Source: Micractinium sp. NFX-FRZ (lineage: Eukaryota; Chlorophyta; Trebouxiophyceae; Chlorellales; Chlorellaceae). Taken from it: a DNA stretch of 46,499 bases. Below, piece after piece: positions 1-11,868 of the stretch. The stretch's first letter is position 1; every line of letters begins with the position of its first letter. The stretch is taken from positions 1 to 46,499 of the forward strand of contig JAPTJF010000476.1 in the NCBI GenBank assembly GCA_029339195.1, given 5' to 3'. The notes under the pieces were generated by a model. The model worked only from the letters and a program-made list of their open reading frames with translations. It was not told where the DNA came from and did no database searches. A program made the translations under genes and the position numbers.

Positions 1-131
1 GATGTGGGTGTAGGGGTGCTGCTTCACCGCGCCCGCAGGTACAGAAGGCGGCCCGCCCGCCGCCAGGTCAGGGTGCGGGCCGGCGGGCCATTTGTCTGCT
101 TCCCGTTGTGCAACATTTGTCACGCTCACTA
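1..131. other. Left flank without a recognised gene
   Basis: Downstream flank of the minus-strand kinase-like gene. I see no exon with coding character or paired splice sites here. Confidence 0.4.
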
Positions 132-136
132 TTACA
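132..136 (-). promoter_or_regulatory. TGTAA polyadenylation-type signal for the kinase-like gene
   Basis: TGTAA on the minus strand, about 20 nt beyond the stop at 158. TGTAA is the usual near-poly(A) signal in green algae; its use here is inferred from position. Confidence 0.5.
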
Positions 137-157
137 TTGGCCGTAGGTTAGTCCCAC

Positions 158-3100
158 TTATAATGCTGTCATTTTCCTGAATCTCCGCAAGACGGCCTTC
201 AGCTGCATGGCCGCCACGCCGGCGTCTGCCCCTGCCACATCCGCCACCTGGCCGCTACCAGCCCAGAACTGCACCTCCACAAAATCATCTAGTGCTGGCA
301 GGCCCCTGCTCTCCAGCTGCTGCAGCATCCGCAGCCACCATGCACCCGGCGTGGGCGCCTCGCGCTGCAGGCGGCGCGCCAAAGCCCACAGGTCCCCCTC
401 CCGCACAAAAGTCTCCTCGGAGCTGACGCTCTCTGGCTCAGCAAAGCAGTGCCAGCCGCGCACTGGCAGGTCAGCGTCCACAAATGAACTGCCCGGGGCC
501 GCCTGCCGGCCGCGCGGGTAGAGGTGGAAGGTGGCCATGCCCGGCATCGGTGGAAGCCCAGCTGCCTCAGCCGCCTCCGGCCCCTGGCCCTGCACTCCCA
601 CTGCCGCCGCCAGCTGCTCTGCCTGCGCCGCCTGCTCCAGCGCCACAGGCTGGCCCAGGTGCAGCGACAGGCGCCGCGCCACCTGCCAACGGATGGCCAC
701 CTTCTGCGGTGCGGCGGGGGCACACAGGGCACACAAGACTCAGGCAAGGAGCAGTGCCAATTTCTCTAACTGGCAGCAGGACACACTGAGATCACATGAG
801 CAGCTCAGACAAGAGATCACCACTCCAGCAGAAACATCCAGCAGCAGGCTCAATGCCAGGCTTCACATTGGGCACGTGCGAACTCATCTTGCGGCACAAA
901 ACACTGTGTGTTTTACAATGCTGACTGGTCAACTAAGCCCCACCATGCTGTCCCTTTTCCTCACCAGCACAATTGTGTTTATCCAAGAGTTGCCGATCAG
1001 CACGTCGTCATACGCTGCCGCTGACACAGCACCAACCGTGTCCAAGGGGCGCGCATCCGCCGCCTCAAACCGCAGCCCCAGCAGCAAGGAGCGGTGTTGC
1101 TCTGCATGGGTGGCTGTGAGCCGCTGGTAGCGCCCCCACAGCTGCACAGCAGAGGAGGGGAAGCTTGAATGAGGGGCAAAGATCCAAGGTGGGGGCTGGT
1201 GCAGGTATTGACCAGAGGCTTTGCTTTGAGACTCCCGCAAGGTGGAGGCAAACTGGATCGTTTAGGCTTTGAGGCAAGAAATTGCACTCATCTTCCAAAT
1301 GGGCGGGCGGGAGGGCAGGCATGGCAGGCTCGGAGATTGACGGGCAGACAGGCAGATGGGCAGGGCTGATTCACTGGCCATGCAGTCAACATGAGAGGGA
1401 TGGCAGACGGGGCAGCCAGCCTGCCTGCCGTTTGTTGGCCTGCCAGCACTTCAGCCCATGGGCTGGCCAACTCAACCCCGCCCGTCTGGCTGCTGCCAAG
1501 TCTAATCGAGAGAGGCAGACTGGCGACAAACCTTCAAACCATCCAACATAAACACACGATTCCAGGATGTCATTGCGCCCAACACGTTCTCTCCATCGCT
1601 CTCACCGGGCAGGCCTTCATGTTGCCAGGGTGGCCGCGGGCCAGCTGCTTGAACGCAATGGTGGATGCGTGCTGCAGCACGGGGTAGTCTACGCAGTCCT
1701 GATGGTGCTGCTGCTGAAGAAGCGCCAGGAAGTCGGTCGCCTGCAGGCGGGGCGGCACCACGTGTTCGAAGAGGCGGAGGTGCTGCCAGGCACTGGCTTG
1801 GGGGCAGTTGGATTCTGCTGCTATGCACGCGTGGGCAGGCAGCGCTGAACAGGCCGGCAGCAGTGCTGAGCGGGCAGAGGCAGGCAAACGGGCAGGTACA
1901 CACACATGCAGGCATGTGCAGGTAGATACACGCAGAACAGGCAAGCCCAAGTAGGCATGTGCAAACAGGCGCAGGCATGTGCAGGCAGGCGGGCAATGCC
2001 ATACAGCAAGGCACGTTGCTTCCACAACTGAATGCGTGTGGACACAATGGGCAGAACAACGGAGAGACAACGTACCCTGGCCTGGGGTCGCTTGGAGGGT
2101 GACGGTGAGCGAGATGCGCCACGGCTGCTGCTGCCCGCCTGCGTAGGTTCACTGCGGCTGCTGCTGCTGCTGTTGGTGCCAGCCAGGCTCAGCGCCGCCA
2201 CGGGGGAGGACTGCAAGGGTTTGATGCAGGTAGAACAAGTGGAGGACTTCAGTGCACTGAAGGTGGCCGCCTGCTGCGGGCACCAGGCTGCCGGCCAGCT
2301 GTGCCCACAATGCACTGCGGCATGAAGGCAACAGAATGCAGCGTGGTCTACATGCAGCACGGCTGCTCGCAAGCAAACTGCCTGCACTACGGAATGCAGG
2401 GCATCTCAGGACCCTGTCCACCTGGCGTGCCGCATGCTGCTGCTTCAACACAGCCTTCAGGAAGCCACCCAGCACGTCCACAGCCGCTGCGTCGCTGCTG
2501 GCGCCAGATGCACAGCGCAGCGCCTGCACCTGCTGCGCAGACAGGATGAGCTGCAGCATGTGGCGCGCACCGCTGGCGGCTGCTGGTTGGCCAGAAGGCT
2601 CAGCGGGTGGCGCGGCGGCCCTCTCCAGGCTGTGCAGCGCAGTGAGGAGGGTGCCGCCGCTGGCCTGTGCTGCTGCCCCCAGCACGTACAGCGCGGACCG
2701 CGTCACGCCAGGGAGGGCCTCCCAGCTGCGCAGGCAGTCGTAGCCTGCCAGGGCGCTGCCGCCGCTGCCGCTGCCGCTGTCTGCAGCCGTGACGTTGGCG
2801 CTGGGCCCGCCGCCGCTGTTGACAAAGGAGTCCACCAGACTGCGTGCCTCCCTGACATCGAATGCATCCATGACCAGGGGCAGGCCATCCTCCTGCACAC
2901 CAGTGCAAGGCAGATGGTAGACCCGAGGGTGGTGGCAGGCCGCCATGGTTGTGGCTCGCGCTGTGGTGTGGCTGGCCACCCACCCATGGTGGTTGGCCAA
3001 TTGCACAGCACTGTGCTGCACCGCACCGCAGGCTGAAGCCCAACCCAAACACATCTCGGTAACCCAGGGTGTACAGGGTGCCGCTGCTGCAACTCTGCCC

Positions 3101-6100
3101 TCCTTGAGATGCCACAATCCGTGGCAGCCCTAACCACTGCTGCCCCAACAAGGCCCTCCCACAACTTCCACAACCGCAACCCCGCACTAGCTGGCCTCAC
3201 CTCGCGCAGTGGCATGGTTGTCAGTGCGCGAACCGCCTTGAACTTCTGGATGGAAGCGGGTGCTGCCTTGGATTGCCGGCTGGCGGGCACCTTTGACAGC
3301 GCCAGCTTGGCAAACCGCTGGTGCATCTGCTCAGCCTGCACCCAGGCACGCACGAAAATAGCAAGGCAATCCAGCGGCTCAGGGCAACAGGGTTGGTGCC
3401 AGCAGTGGAGGCAGCAGCAGTGGGCAGGCCCCTGGTGGTTATGCAAGTGGCAGATGGGTGCCGCCAGCATATCTGCAACTCCCCTGTGAGAGTTACGCCC
3501 TACCTGTGCCTCGGGTCCTCTATCGTCAGCGGGCGGCCTCCAGCTGCTGCCGCCCGCACTGCCGCCCGCCAGCTGCCCCGGATGCTGTGAGTTGTGGTCA
3601 TGCAGCAGCGAGGTGGCCTCTGACACCAGCAGGGACATCAGCGCCGCCAGCTGCTCATTGCCGGCGCTGCCGCTGCCCCCCGCCAGCATTCCCTTGCCGC
3701 GCTGCCGCAGCTCATCCAGAATCGCAGGGATCACTACCAGCTGTAGCAAGCCAGGAGGCAGGGGCATGCGCAGAGGGAAGGTGAGAGGAGGAGGGTGAGC
3801 AGTAAAGTCGGGCCGTGGATAGAGGCCGGGGGTGGTGGGAAGAATGCACGGAAGGGTCCACAGCTGAAGGCGCGTGTCAGTACGTGTGGAGTCCACGTGA
3901 GACTGGAGGTGAAAGGATTGGGGACCGGAAACACTGGGGAGCAGCGAGGTGGTTGTAATTGTCTTGGTAGCAGGAGTACAAAAAGGCAGCCATGACGTGT
4001 GCCTTTAGGCTGGGCCAGCCAGGGTTAGGATGCAGAGCGTGTGGCGAGGGAAATCCAGTCGGGGAAGGAGCAGCGCTGTGTTTAAAATGCGATGTGGAAA
4101 GGGAGGCAGTGGAAGGGCGGCCAGCATAGGCAGCAGTGTGAGCAAGGTGGCCGCTAACAACGCAGGTGCAGCACTTTCGGTTGTTGGACTCTGAGAAAGA
4201 GGATGGTGGGAAGAAAGCACAGCACAGCACAGCACAGCACAGCACGTGTCTAGCCCAGCCATGACCAGCGCACCCTGCCCCACCTTGTTCTTGGCGGCCA
4301 GGCGTGCCAGCTGGTTGTACACAAACCGCGTGGCAGCCAGGCCCACATACAGCGCCAGCCCGCTGCCTGAACTCAACGACTTGCTGGATGAGAAGGCCCG
4401 CCGAAACGTGCCCAGCATGCGGCCAATGTACCTGAAGCGGGCAATCGTGGGGCAGAACGAGGGGCACACGGAAGGCACTGCTTGGCTGCTGCTGCTGCTG
4501 GGGAAAGCAAAGGCCCAGAAGCAGAGCTGTGATCACCAGGTGCCCACGGGGCTGCCTGGCGATGCATGGGCACCCGCTCTCCCACCACACCCCTGCACGC
4601 CCGCCCCTGCCCACTTGGAAGGCTGGAACGTGGTCTTGTCATCAGGCTCCCTCAGCGGCGTGGAGGGGAAGCCCAGCAGCGGCAGCAGCGTGTGCCGGGG
4701 GTCGTGCAGCAGCACCAGCACATGCAGCGCCACCTGCGGGTCGGACCTGCAGCAGAGGGCAGGTGGGCAGGGTGCGTGGTTTTGAGTGGTGGATGTGATA
4801 ATGGTGCAGTGAGAGCGAGGTGCAGTCCACATTGCAGCAGCGGGGGTGGAGCAGGGTGAGCCACAATCAGTGCGTGAGGGATGCGTGCCACGCGGGCACC
4901 GCTAAGCATGACACACCTTGATACACCCCGCATGCGTGCCGGCACAACGATTTGCACCTCCTCTTATTCAACCTTGCCCGCATTGCAACCGCACTCCTCC
5001 ACCCACCCTCCCTACCCCACCCCTCCGCCTCCCGCCACCCTTTCCCTTCACCACGCCCCGCCCCACCTCCACCCACCGCTGCATGAGGTTGCTCATGTCG
5101 ATGGCCTCATCTGCCAGCTGTGCACACAGCGGGCTGGGCAGGTCATCCAGGGGGTGGCCCAGGCCGGAGCTGGATACGAGCACGGGCCACAAGTAGTCGT
5201 CCACAAACCAGGGAGCCAGCTGGCCTGCGCCAAAGTCAAAGCAGGGGTTGTGCGCGTGAAAGTGGCAGCTTGGGTGGCAGCAGCCCACTGGCGGCAGCAG
5301 GTGGTGTAGCAGATGAGGTTCAATAAAGAGGCAGAAGAATTGCATGTAAAAGCCGCAGCGCTGTGGCAGGGCGCCAGTACATGTGCGTGTGAAACAGCAC
5401 CGCACTGGCGGCTGCAATTGGGGCGTGTGGACATGCGACTTCTAAATGGCAGAAGCAGCAGTACCGCAGCAATCATCCTTGTGCAGCAGTTGAACCGGCA
5501 GCAGCAGCGGCAGCAGCAGCAGCAGCAGCGGAAATAACGGCGGCAGCAGCAACAGCGGAAACAGCGGCGGCAGCAGCAGAGCAGAAGAGCAGCAGGGTGC
5601 TGGAAGCAGCAAGCAGCAGCTCAGTGGCAGGAAGAAATAGCGGCACGCCGAGAAAAAGAGGCTCCAGCCAAAGCAAGAGGAGCTCAGAAATTCAGCGCAC
5701 CCTGCTTGCGTGGCAGCCAGCCGCTCTTGTTGATGCCGCCCAGCAGGCTCTCCACACCCTGAATGGCGGCCACCAACATCTGCAGGCGCAGAGGCGGCCA
5801 GGGATGGGTGGGGGGATGGGACGCGGGTGTGTTTGGGGCCCTGCCCGTCATTGCATCTCTCAGCGACTTCCAGCAGAGAGTGAACCAGATCCTGAAAGGT
5901 AGGTGCAGCGCAGGAGGGGTGGAATGGGTGAGTTGTGAATTGGTGGGAAAGGAAAGAGGCAAGGTGAATTGAAGGACAATGTAGGCATGTTGTGATTGAC
6001 AAGCTGAGTGGAGGGTGGTGGCGAGGGGCAGCGAGGTGGCGAGGTGGACCATGGAAGGCGCCAGGGTGCTACCATCAGCAAGCAGGCCGGCCTCGACCTT

Positions 6101-9100
6101 CAACATCGCTAAGTAACTACAACTGCCAGTCCTTACCCGAAGCACTCAATCACAGCGCAAGGCTTCACAGCAGACTCCAGCCAGGTATTCCTTAATAGGT
6201 AAACCACGCAAACCACTGCGGGTGGCAGCAACAGAGGGGCGCGCACCTCCTGCTCATCCACCTCCTCGTTCAGCGCCATGTCAATCAGCTGCAGGTTGGG
6301 GGCCCAGCAGTACATGCTGGGCCAGGGGGAACGGTCAGCCTTGATCTGCAGGGGGGAGGTGAGGAGTGGGGATCTTATGGTGGGAGTGTGCGTGGGAATG
6401 GCACCGGGTGCGCAATGTACCGCACAATGGGTGGGCACAGTTCGCTGCGTGGGTGCACTGCGCTCATTGGGAGGAAGGAGAGCGGCTTGGTGCACTGAGC
6501 AAGTTGCCGTGCATACACGCATGCCAGTAAGCCTGCGCAGGTGTGCTTCTCGATGAAAATATGTGACCACCCTGCCCGCTCCCGCATGGCTCTGTGCGTT
6601 CAAAAACTCGACTGCCCACCGCAACACCTCTCGCAGCTCACCGGCGCCAGCACAGATTCGTACAGGTACATCGCCGGCTGCGCCTGCTGAGCTGCTCCCT
6701 CCTGCCCCGCCCGTGCCAGCATGCTGCAGGCAGGAAAGCATGAGGCATGGGGTTCGCACGCCAGGGGGCAGTCGCGGCACCACGCACTCGGTGCCTTGAT
6801 GCAACGCCCAAGCGCCTAAATGCGGTGGCTGCCTACCGTTGCCAGGGCCACTAGCCAAGCAGCATCACCGGCACCCACCTGAACGTCTCTGCCACACGCT
6901 GCTCGGTGGTTGCGTCGCTGTGGGCGGGCAGCTCGGGCAGCAGCCGAGACAGCGCACTGCAGGGGCAGAGAGCACAGCACAATTGTCGGCCCAAATGTGC
7001 AGAGGAGGAGGCAGGAGCTGCACAGCAGCTGTCAAGGCAAGCGCAAGGACAGTTTACCCCTAGGGCATGCACACATTTGCGGGCATCGCTTGCCTGTTGG
7101 CCCCCAGCACGCTCTGTGCATGTGCAGCCGCGTGGCTCTGGAAAGGCAAACCGTCCAGTGGGAAGCCCTGGGCCCCAGCCATGCGCTGCTTCTTGCGTGG
7201 CGAGCCGCCGCCGCCCTCCTGCTCCTCATCACCACCCGTGCCCGCCCACCCGCCGCGGCTGCCCACCAGGCCCACCACCTGCTCCTCCAGCCGCTGCCGC
7301 TGCTGCTCAGCCACAACCGCAAGCGTGTGCACCGCCTGCCGCTCCTCTGCTGTCAGCTTCTCCAGCACCTAAGTTCGACAAGGGGAGGGGCAGGCGCCAC
7401 AGCCATGCTGGAACAACAGGTTAGGTGGCTGCTGGCAGCAGGCGTGGAGCTTCACCCGGGCAAATGTCCCTCACTCTCATGCTCAACTCACCTTTAACCG
7501 ACCGATTGCCTGCTTGACTGTCGCATGCTTGCCTGCACACGCATCGCCTGGCCGGCCAACATCTGTCCACATGTACCCTGCCCATGTGCTCGCAAGTTAC
7601 TCCAGAACAGGCCCTGCCCCGCCCAACAGACCCATCAAGGGGCCTGCACATGCCCACCCAGCTCACACCGCCCACCCACCTTGTCCATGTTCTTGATCAT
7701 GGTGAGCGCAAACAGGGCGTCAAAGTACTCGAGCACCACGGCCGACGCGCCCCCCTGCACAAGGCAGAACACACAGGAGTGTCAGGTTTCTCCGACTCTG
7801 CTGCGGTGGCTGACTGGGCAGGCAGTAGGCCCACCCAGCTGCAGGCGCTGCCCTTGCTGCGGGGGCCCTTCCAGCCTCACTTGACCCTCCCCACGATTGC
7901 CTCCCCAGCCCAGGCACCCACCTTGAGCTCATCCCCCATGTCGCTCCGTACGCTGGCCGACCACAGCGCCACCAGCGCCACCGGCTGCAGGTCCTTGTAG
8001 GTGGGGCGCTCCCGCGGGTTGGCGGCCAGCCCCGCTGCCAGCGCCAGCGCCAGCAGGTCGGCGCACTGCAGCGGCAGGCAGCGAGAACGACCGCTGAGAT
8101 GCGCGTCAAGAGGGGGAGTGGAAAATGACACCTATGCCAGAGTGTGCACGACCTAAGCTCGAGGCAGGCAGGCGGAGAGGCGAGCGAGAAACACAGCAGG
8201 AGGGCAGGAAAGCGCGCAGGCAGACGGGCAGGCGGGACCAGCCACGCAGGCATCCAGAGCAGGCACCCGCCCCAGCGGGCTCAGCTGGTGCTTGCCTTTG
8301 GCGGAAGGTCCAGCACCCCACTCGCCCAGCGCCCCAGCACGTCTTCCTGGAGGCCGTGCAGGTAGCGGGCAGTGAATGCTCGCCGCAGCAGACTGCCCAT
8401 CATCACGCCAGGCATGGGGACTGCGGGAACTAGGGTGAGGGCTTGCGACGGTGAGGCCTTGAAGGCGGGAGGTGCGGGGTGCTACGTCACTGCCGGCCAC
8501 CCGCTGGCACGTATCTCTGGCTTTACTCCCTGCTGACGTCCTTCGCTTTGGCATCCAACAACCACTTTCTCCTTCCACTGCCAACGACATCAACCACAAC
8601 CTGAGAACCACAGCCCCTTGCCCGACCAGGCCTTCACTCACTCCACGTCGTGCCAACACTCTTCCACCCAACCCCACCCTGCCCGACCTTCCATCATGGG
8701 CGGGCCCAGAAGCATGGCCAGCATGAGAATGGATGCGCCGTACAGGTCAAACAACACGCCCACCCGCCCCTCCAACAGCATCTCAGGGGCGATGCTGGTC
8801 TTGCTGCCGCACAGGCTGCACACGCAGGCGGGATAGGCAGGCAGGTTGGGCAGGCACGGGATTTAGTGTAACTGTACATATCAAAGGCATCTGCAAGTTG
8901 ATAGGGTAGTGCCACTTGGGTCCTGCGCTGGAGGCTGCAAACACAGCAAGTCCCGCCTGCCTGCTTGCGTGCCAGCTTTCTGTCAAGTCACACACCTGCC
9001 GGCACTCAAAGCTCCTGCCAGGGTCCCTGTACACGTCGCGCACACACGGCTGGGTAACCGCCAATGCACAGCAGCGTTCCCCCCAACATCAAACCCCATG

Positions 9101-11043
9101 CATCATCCACCCTAGCCACCCACCCACCTGACGTCGCACGCAGCCCACAGCAGGTTGAGCTCCTCTGGTGTGAAGGTAGCCCGCTGGTCGGGTGTGAGCT
9201 GCGCAGGTTTCAGCTTCATGGACAGTCCCATGTCCAACATGCGCACCTCCAGGCCTTCTTCTGTCCGGGTCACAGCAAGATTGCCGGCTGCGCAAGGGGT
9301 GGGGCGGGGGGTTGTAAAGGTGAAGCAAGAATGGCAAATGCAAGATGGACGCACAGAGAGTAACGCAATGGAAGCGGGCCAGGGGCACGCGTACAGCATG
9401 AGCAGGCCAGCAGGTCAACTGCACTGCGCCTCCTCTGCTCCCGTTGCTCCGCCCCGCGCAGCGCACCCAAACACCCTGGACCAGTATGCGGTGTGCAGCG
9501 GACATGCAGTCTCCCACAGGCCCTCTCAGCCAGGTGGCAACGTGCGCACAGTTCAGGTCGGCATGCGCGCGGTGCCCGTCCACGTTCAGCCGGTGCAGCA
9601 GCCACAGCAGCTTGTGGCACACTTGCAGCGCTTTCACGCCAGGGCGCTTGGTGCCCTTCCTGATGCTGCACAGGGCAAAGAAAACGGAATCAAAAGGTCA
9701 ATGGCGGCAGTGTTGTTGCTCGTAGCATTACTGTGGAAGACGGCCCACTGGATGGGCAGCAGGTGGTGCCGTGCTGGAGCCAAGGGGCATGCCATGCAGT
9801 GCTTGGGGCCAGTAAGGGGCCTGCAAGCACGCACCCAGTCAGCACCACACAGGACATGTGGCAAATGCTCTCTGATCTGACCACACCTGTGCCCTGCACT
9901 CCCTGGACCCTTCTGCTCGCCGCGCCTTATGGAGCCACCAGCACCCAGATCCATATGTCAGCCCTGTGCCCACCCCCACCTGTGCCGGTACTTCCAGCAT
10001 CAGCACCCGCCAGACCTGCCCTGGCCTGTTCCCTCCCGTGCCTTTTCACCAGGGCTGCCACGGCACCACCCACCTGCCCAGCCTGCCCTGCGCCCAATTC
10101 CACCTGCACGACGCCAGCAGCACCCACCTGCCCAGCCTGTCCTGCGCCCAGTCCCAGCTGCACGATGCCAGCAGCACCCACCTGCCCTGTCCTGGCCTGC
10201 GCCCGCCCCGGACCAAGCAAGCAAGATGCTGGCCCAAGCAAGCAAGAAGCACCCTCTTGCCCCGCCCTGCCCTGTGCCCACCCCCACCTGTTCATGAAGT
10301 CTGCCAGCGTGCCATCCTTGCAGGCAAACGCCACTGCCCGCGCCCCGTTCGTACTGACAGCCGTCCACAGGGGTACGGCCACCACCTCTTGGATCACTGA
10401 GGCGGCTGTGCTCAGCAGCACCTTCAGCTCCTCAATGCCATGCGCCGACTTGTCAAAGATCTTGATGGCCACCGGCTGGCAGTTGCGCGTGTCCAGCCCT
10501 GCCAGTGCAACAGTGGGAGAAGTCATCCCGAGGGGTCACTGGAGTAGGCAAGGAGCCAGCCACGGCGGGATTGCACTGCGCAGACACTGGCAGGGGCAGG
10601 CATCTGCGACCCACCCGCAGCTCCCCTCTCACCCTTAAAGACAGAGCCAAAGCCGCCGGCGCCGGCCTTCATGCCCTGCAGGCCGGTGCGCTTGTGCTCC
10701 GCCATCGCGCTCTCCGGCAGCGCCATGACCTTGCGGAAGGCATCGAGGCAGTTCTGCACGGTAAACCAGTTGTAGATCGGCAGGCCGCGGATGGGGTCGC
10801 CCACAACAACAAAGGCCTGCACATGGGCAGGGGAATCAGCGACAGGCGGTGGGGCGACGGGTGGGCTGGCTGGCTGCTGCCATCGCTGAGCCGGCTGCCG
10901 TCGTGCGGCTGACTGCAGTCGCCCGCCACTCAGCTCGAGATCTGGGGGCTTGGGTAGGCGTGCGGCGCGAAGTTCGCACCGCGTAGACCTCAGTCACTCG
11001 GCCCCAAGCGCACCTCCTCCTTGGCGGGAGCACTGCCCTCCAT
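158..11043 (-). CDS. Large protein with N-terminal protein-kinase-like domain and orphan C-terminal region
   Basis: About 26 exons, roughly 1,400 aa. Exons include 11043-11014, 10816-10633, 10498-10288, 9665-9550, 9287-9128, 8815-8688, 8420-8296, 8065-7922, 7754-7680, 7368-7094, 6956-6879, 6723-6642, 6345-6247, 5779-5701, 5224-5077, 4746-4615, 4431-4284, 3740-3504, 3335-3201, 2892-2422, 2273-2076, 1782-1606, 1141-965 and 703-158. Kinase landmarks in order: glycine loop GAGGFGSVFKG, lysine in VAIKIF, catalytic loop HADLNSGN (HRD Arg replaced by Ala, Asp and Asn kept), DMG in place of DFG, and IAPEM. The catalytic Lys, Asp, Asn and metal Asp are present, so activity is possible. The domain ends near PRERPTYKDLQP, then a coiled coil with a basic SPRKKQR patch, then about 900 residues with no family I recognise. 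Almost all joins are phase-consistent, which favours one gene. Weak points: the exon near 5891, the exon near 9026-8996, and two GC donors (8295, 7093). Without the second donor the protein would end near 7060. Confidence 0.72.
5498..5600. repeat. CAG-rich microsatellite in an intron
   Basis: Interrupted CAG/CGG triplet run inside the intron between kinase-gene exons starting at 5779 and 5224. Antisense poly-Leu and sense poly-Gln frames across it are not exons of the model. Confidence 0.75.
10066..10195. repeat. About 60-bp imperfect tandem repeat in a kinase-gene intron
   Basis: Two to three copies of a unit of about 60 bp, each holding CCAGCAGCACCCACCTG and a CTGCGCCCA block, between the exons ending at 10288 and starting at 9665. 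On the gene strand each unit carries a CAGGTGGGTG string that resembles a splice donor. Confidence 0.75.
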
Positions 11044-11868
11044 GATGGGAAGCTCAGCGCCGCCGATGGCGCAGGATGCGAAACAGGAAGAACAAGAAGG
11101 TCTTGGCCGCCACTTGCCTGGCGGGGCGACGCAGCGTGCACAGCAGCGGCACGCCGCCCGTGCAACTCTTGCAACGGCTTGTTTGAACAAATACATCCCA
11201 TGTGACGTCTCGCGACTGCGGATGGTATGCAATGCAACGGTAGCATTGAGGGCACGGAGGCACTGCAAGCACCGTGAGCCCCTCCCGCCGCGCAGCAGCA
11301 GCGTCCAGCAAGATAACGCGTACTGCCCATGAGCAGGGCAACGTGGGAACAGATGCATGCTGCCTGACAGTACAGCCCGGGGATGATGCAAAGCAGATGC
11401 TCAAACCCAGCAGACCCCACCCATCGACGGTACCCTGCCCGCACACAGCACCCAGTGCGCCCGCTTGTCGCTGGGGCTCTCCTCTGGTCGTCGGTGCTGC
11501 CTCCCCTGGGATGAAACCTAGACAACATTTCCAGCAGGACCTCCCACTGCTGCCTGCACCAGCATCCGCCACAGGGTGCACGCCCCGGCTTGCTGCCAGC
11601 AGCCGGGCCACACCTGTGCACCTTACAGGTTCCTGGAAGCAGTCTACACTTTGGCCTGTAGGTTTGATTACAAGATATGGGAGGATTGTAGGTGGGAGGA
11701 TTGTAGGGCAAGCAGAGCAAGTATACATGCCTCTCAACATCTGCTCGGAAGAAGCACAGTGGCGCTGGTGCTCGTCCTGCCTGCCAGCTGGCAGGCAGGC
11801 AGTGCACAGCTACTGCACACTCCCCCTCGCCGCCGCCTCCCAGGGGGGGGGGGCTCGTGACGCCTGTT
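11044..11868. other. Intergenic region upstream of the kinase-like gene
   Basis: About 825 bp between two minus-strand genes. It should hold the 3' UTR of the gene ending at 11869 and the promoter of the kinase-like gene starting at 11043. A direct repeat of GGGAGGATTGTAGG lies near 11678-11710 and a poly-G run near 11843. No exon recognised. Confidence 0.45.
11668..11672 (-). promoter_or_regulatory. TGTAA polyadenylation-type signal for the unrecognised gene
   Basis: TGTAA on the minus strand about 200 nt beyond the stop at 11869; a second lies at 11623-11627. Both fit green-algal near-poly(A) signals; which one is used cannot be told. Confidence 0.4.

Noticed and set aside
2703..3896. A 397-codon minus-strand open frame across several kinase-gene exons
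   Set aside because: It changes into non-coding frames across introns; the true exons (3740-3504, 3335-3201 and 2892-2422) join in phase through splice sites and only partly use this frame. GC-rich DNA gives many such long frames.
7058..7094. Stop near 7060 as the end of the kinase-like gene
   Set aside because: A GCAAGC donor at 7093 joins in phase to 6956 and then to a long series of phase-consistent exons. Kept as a possible isoform in the findings.
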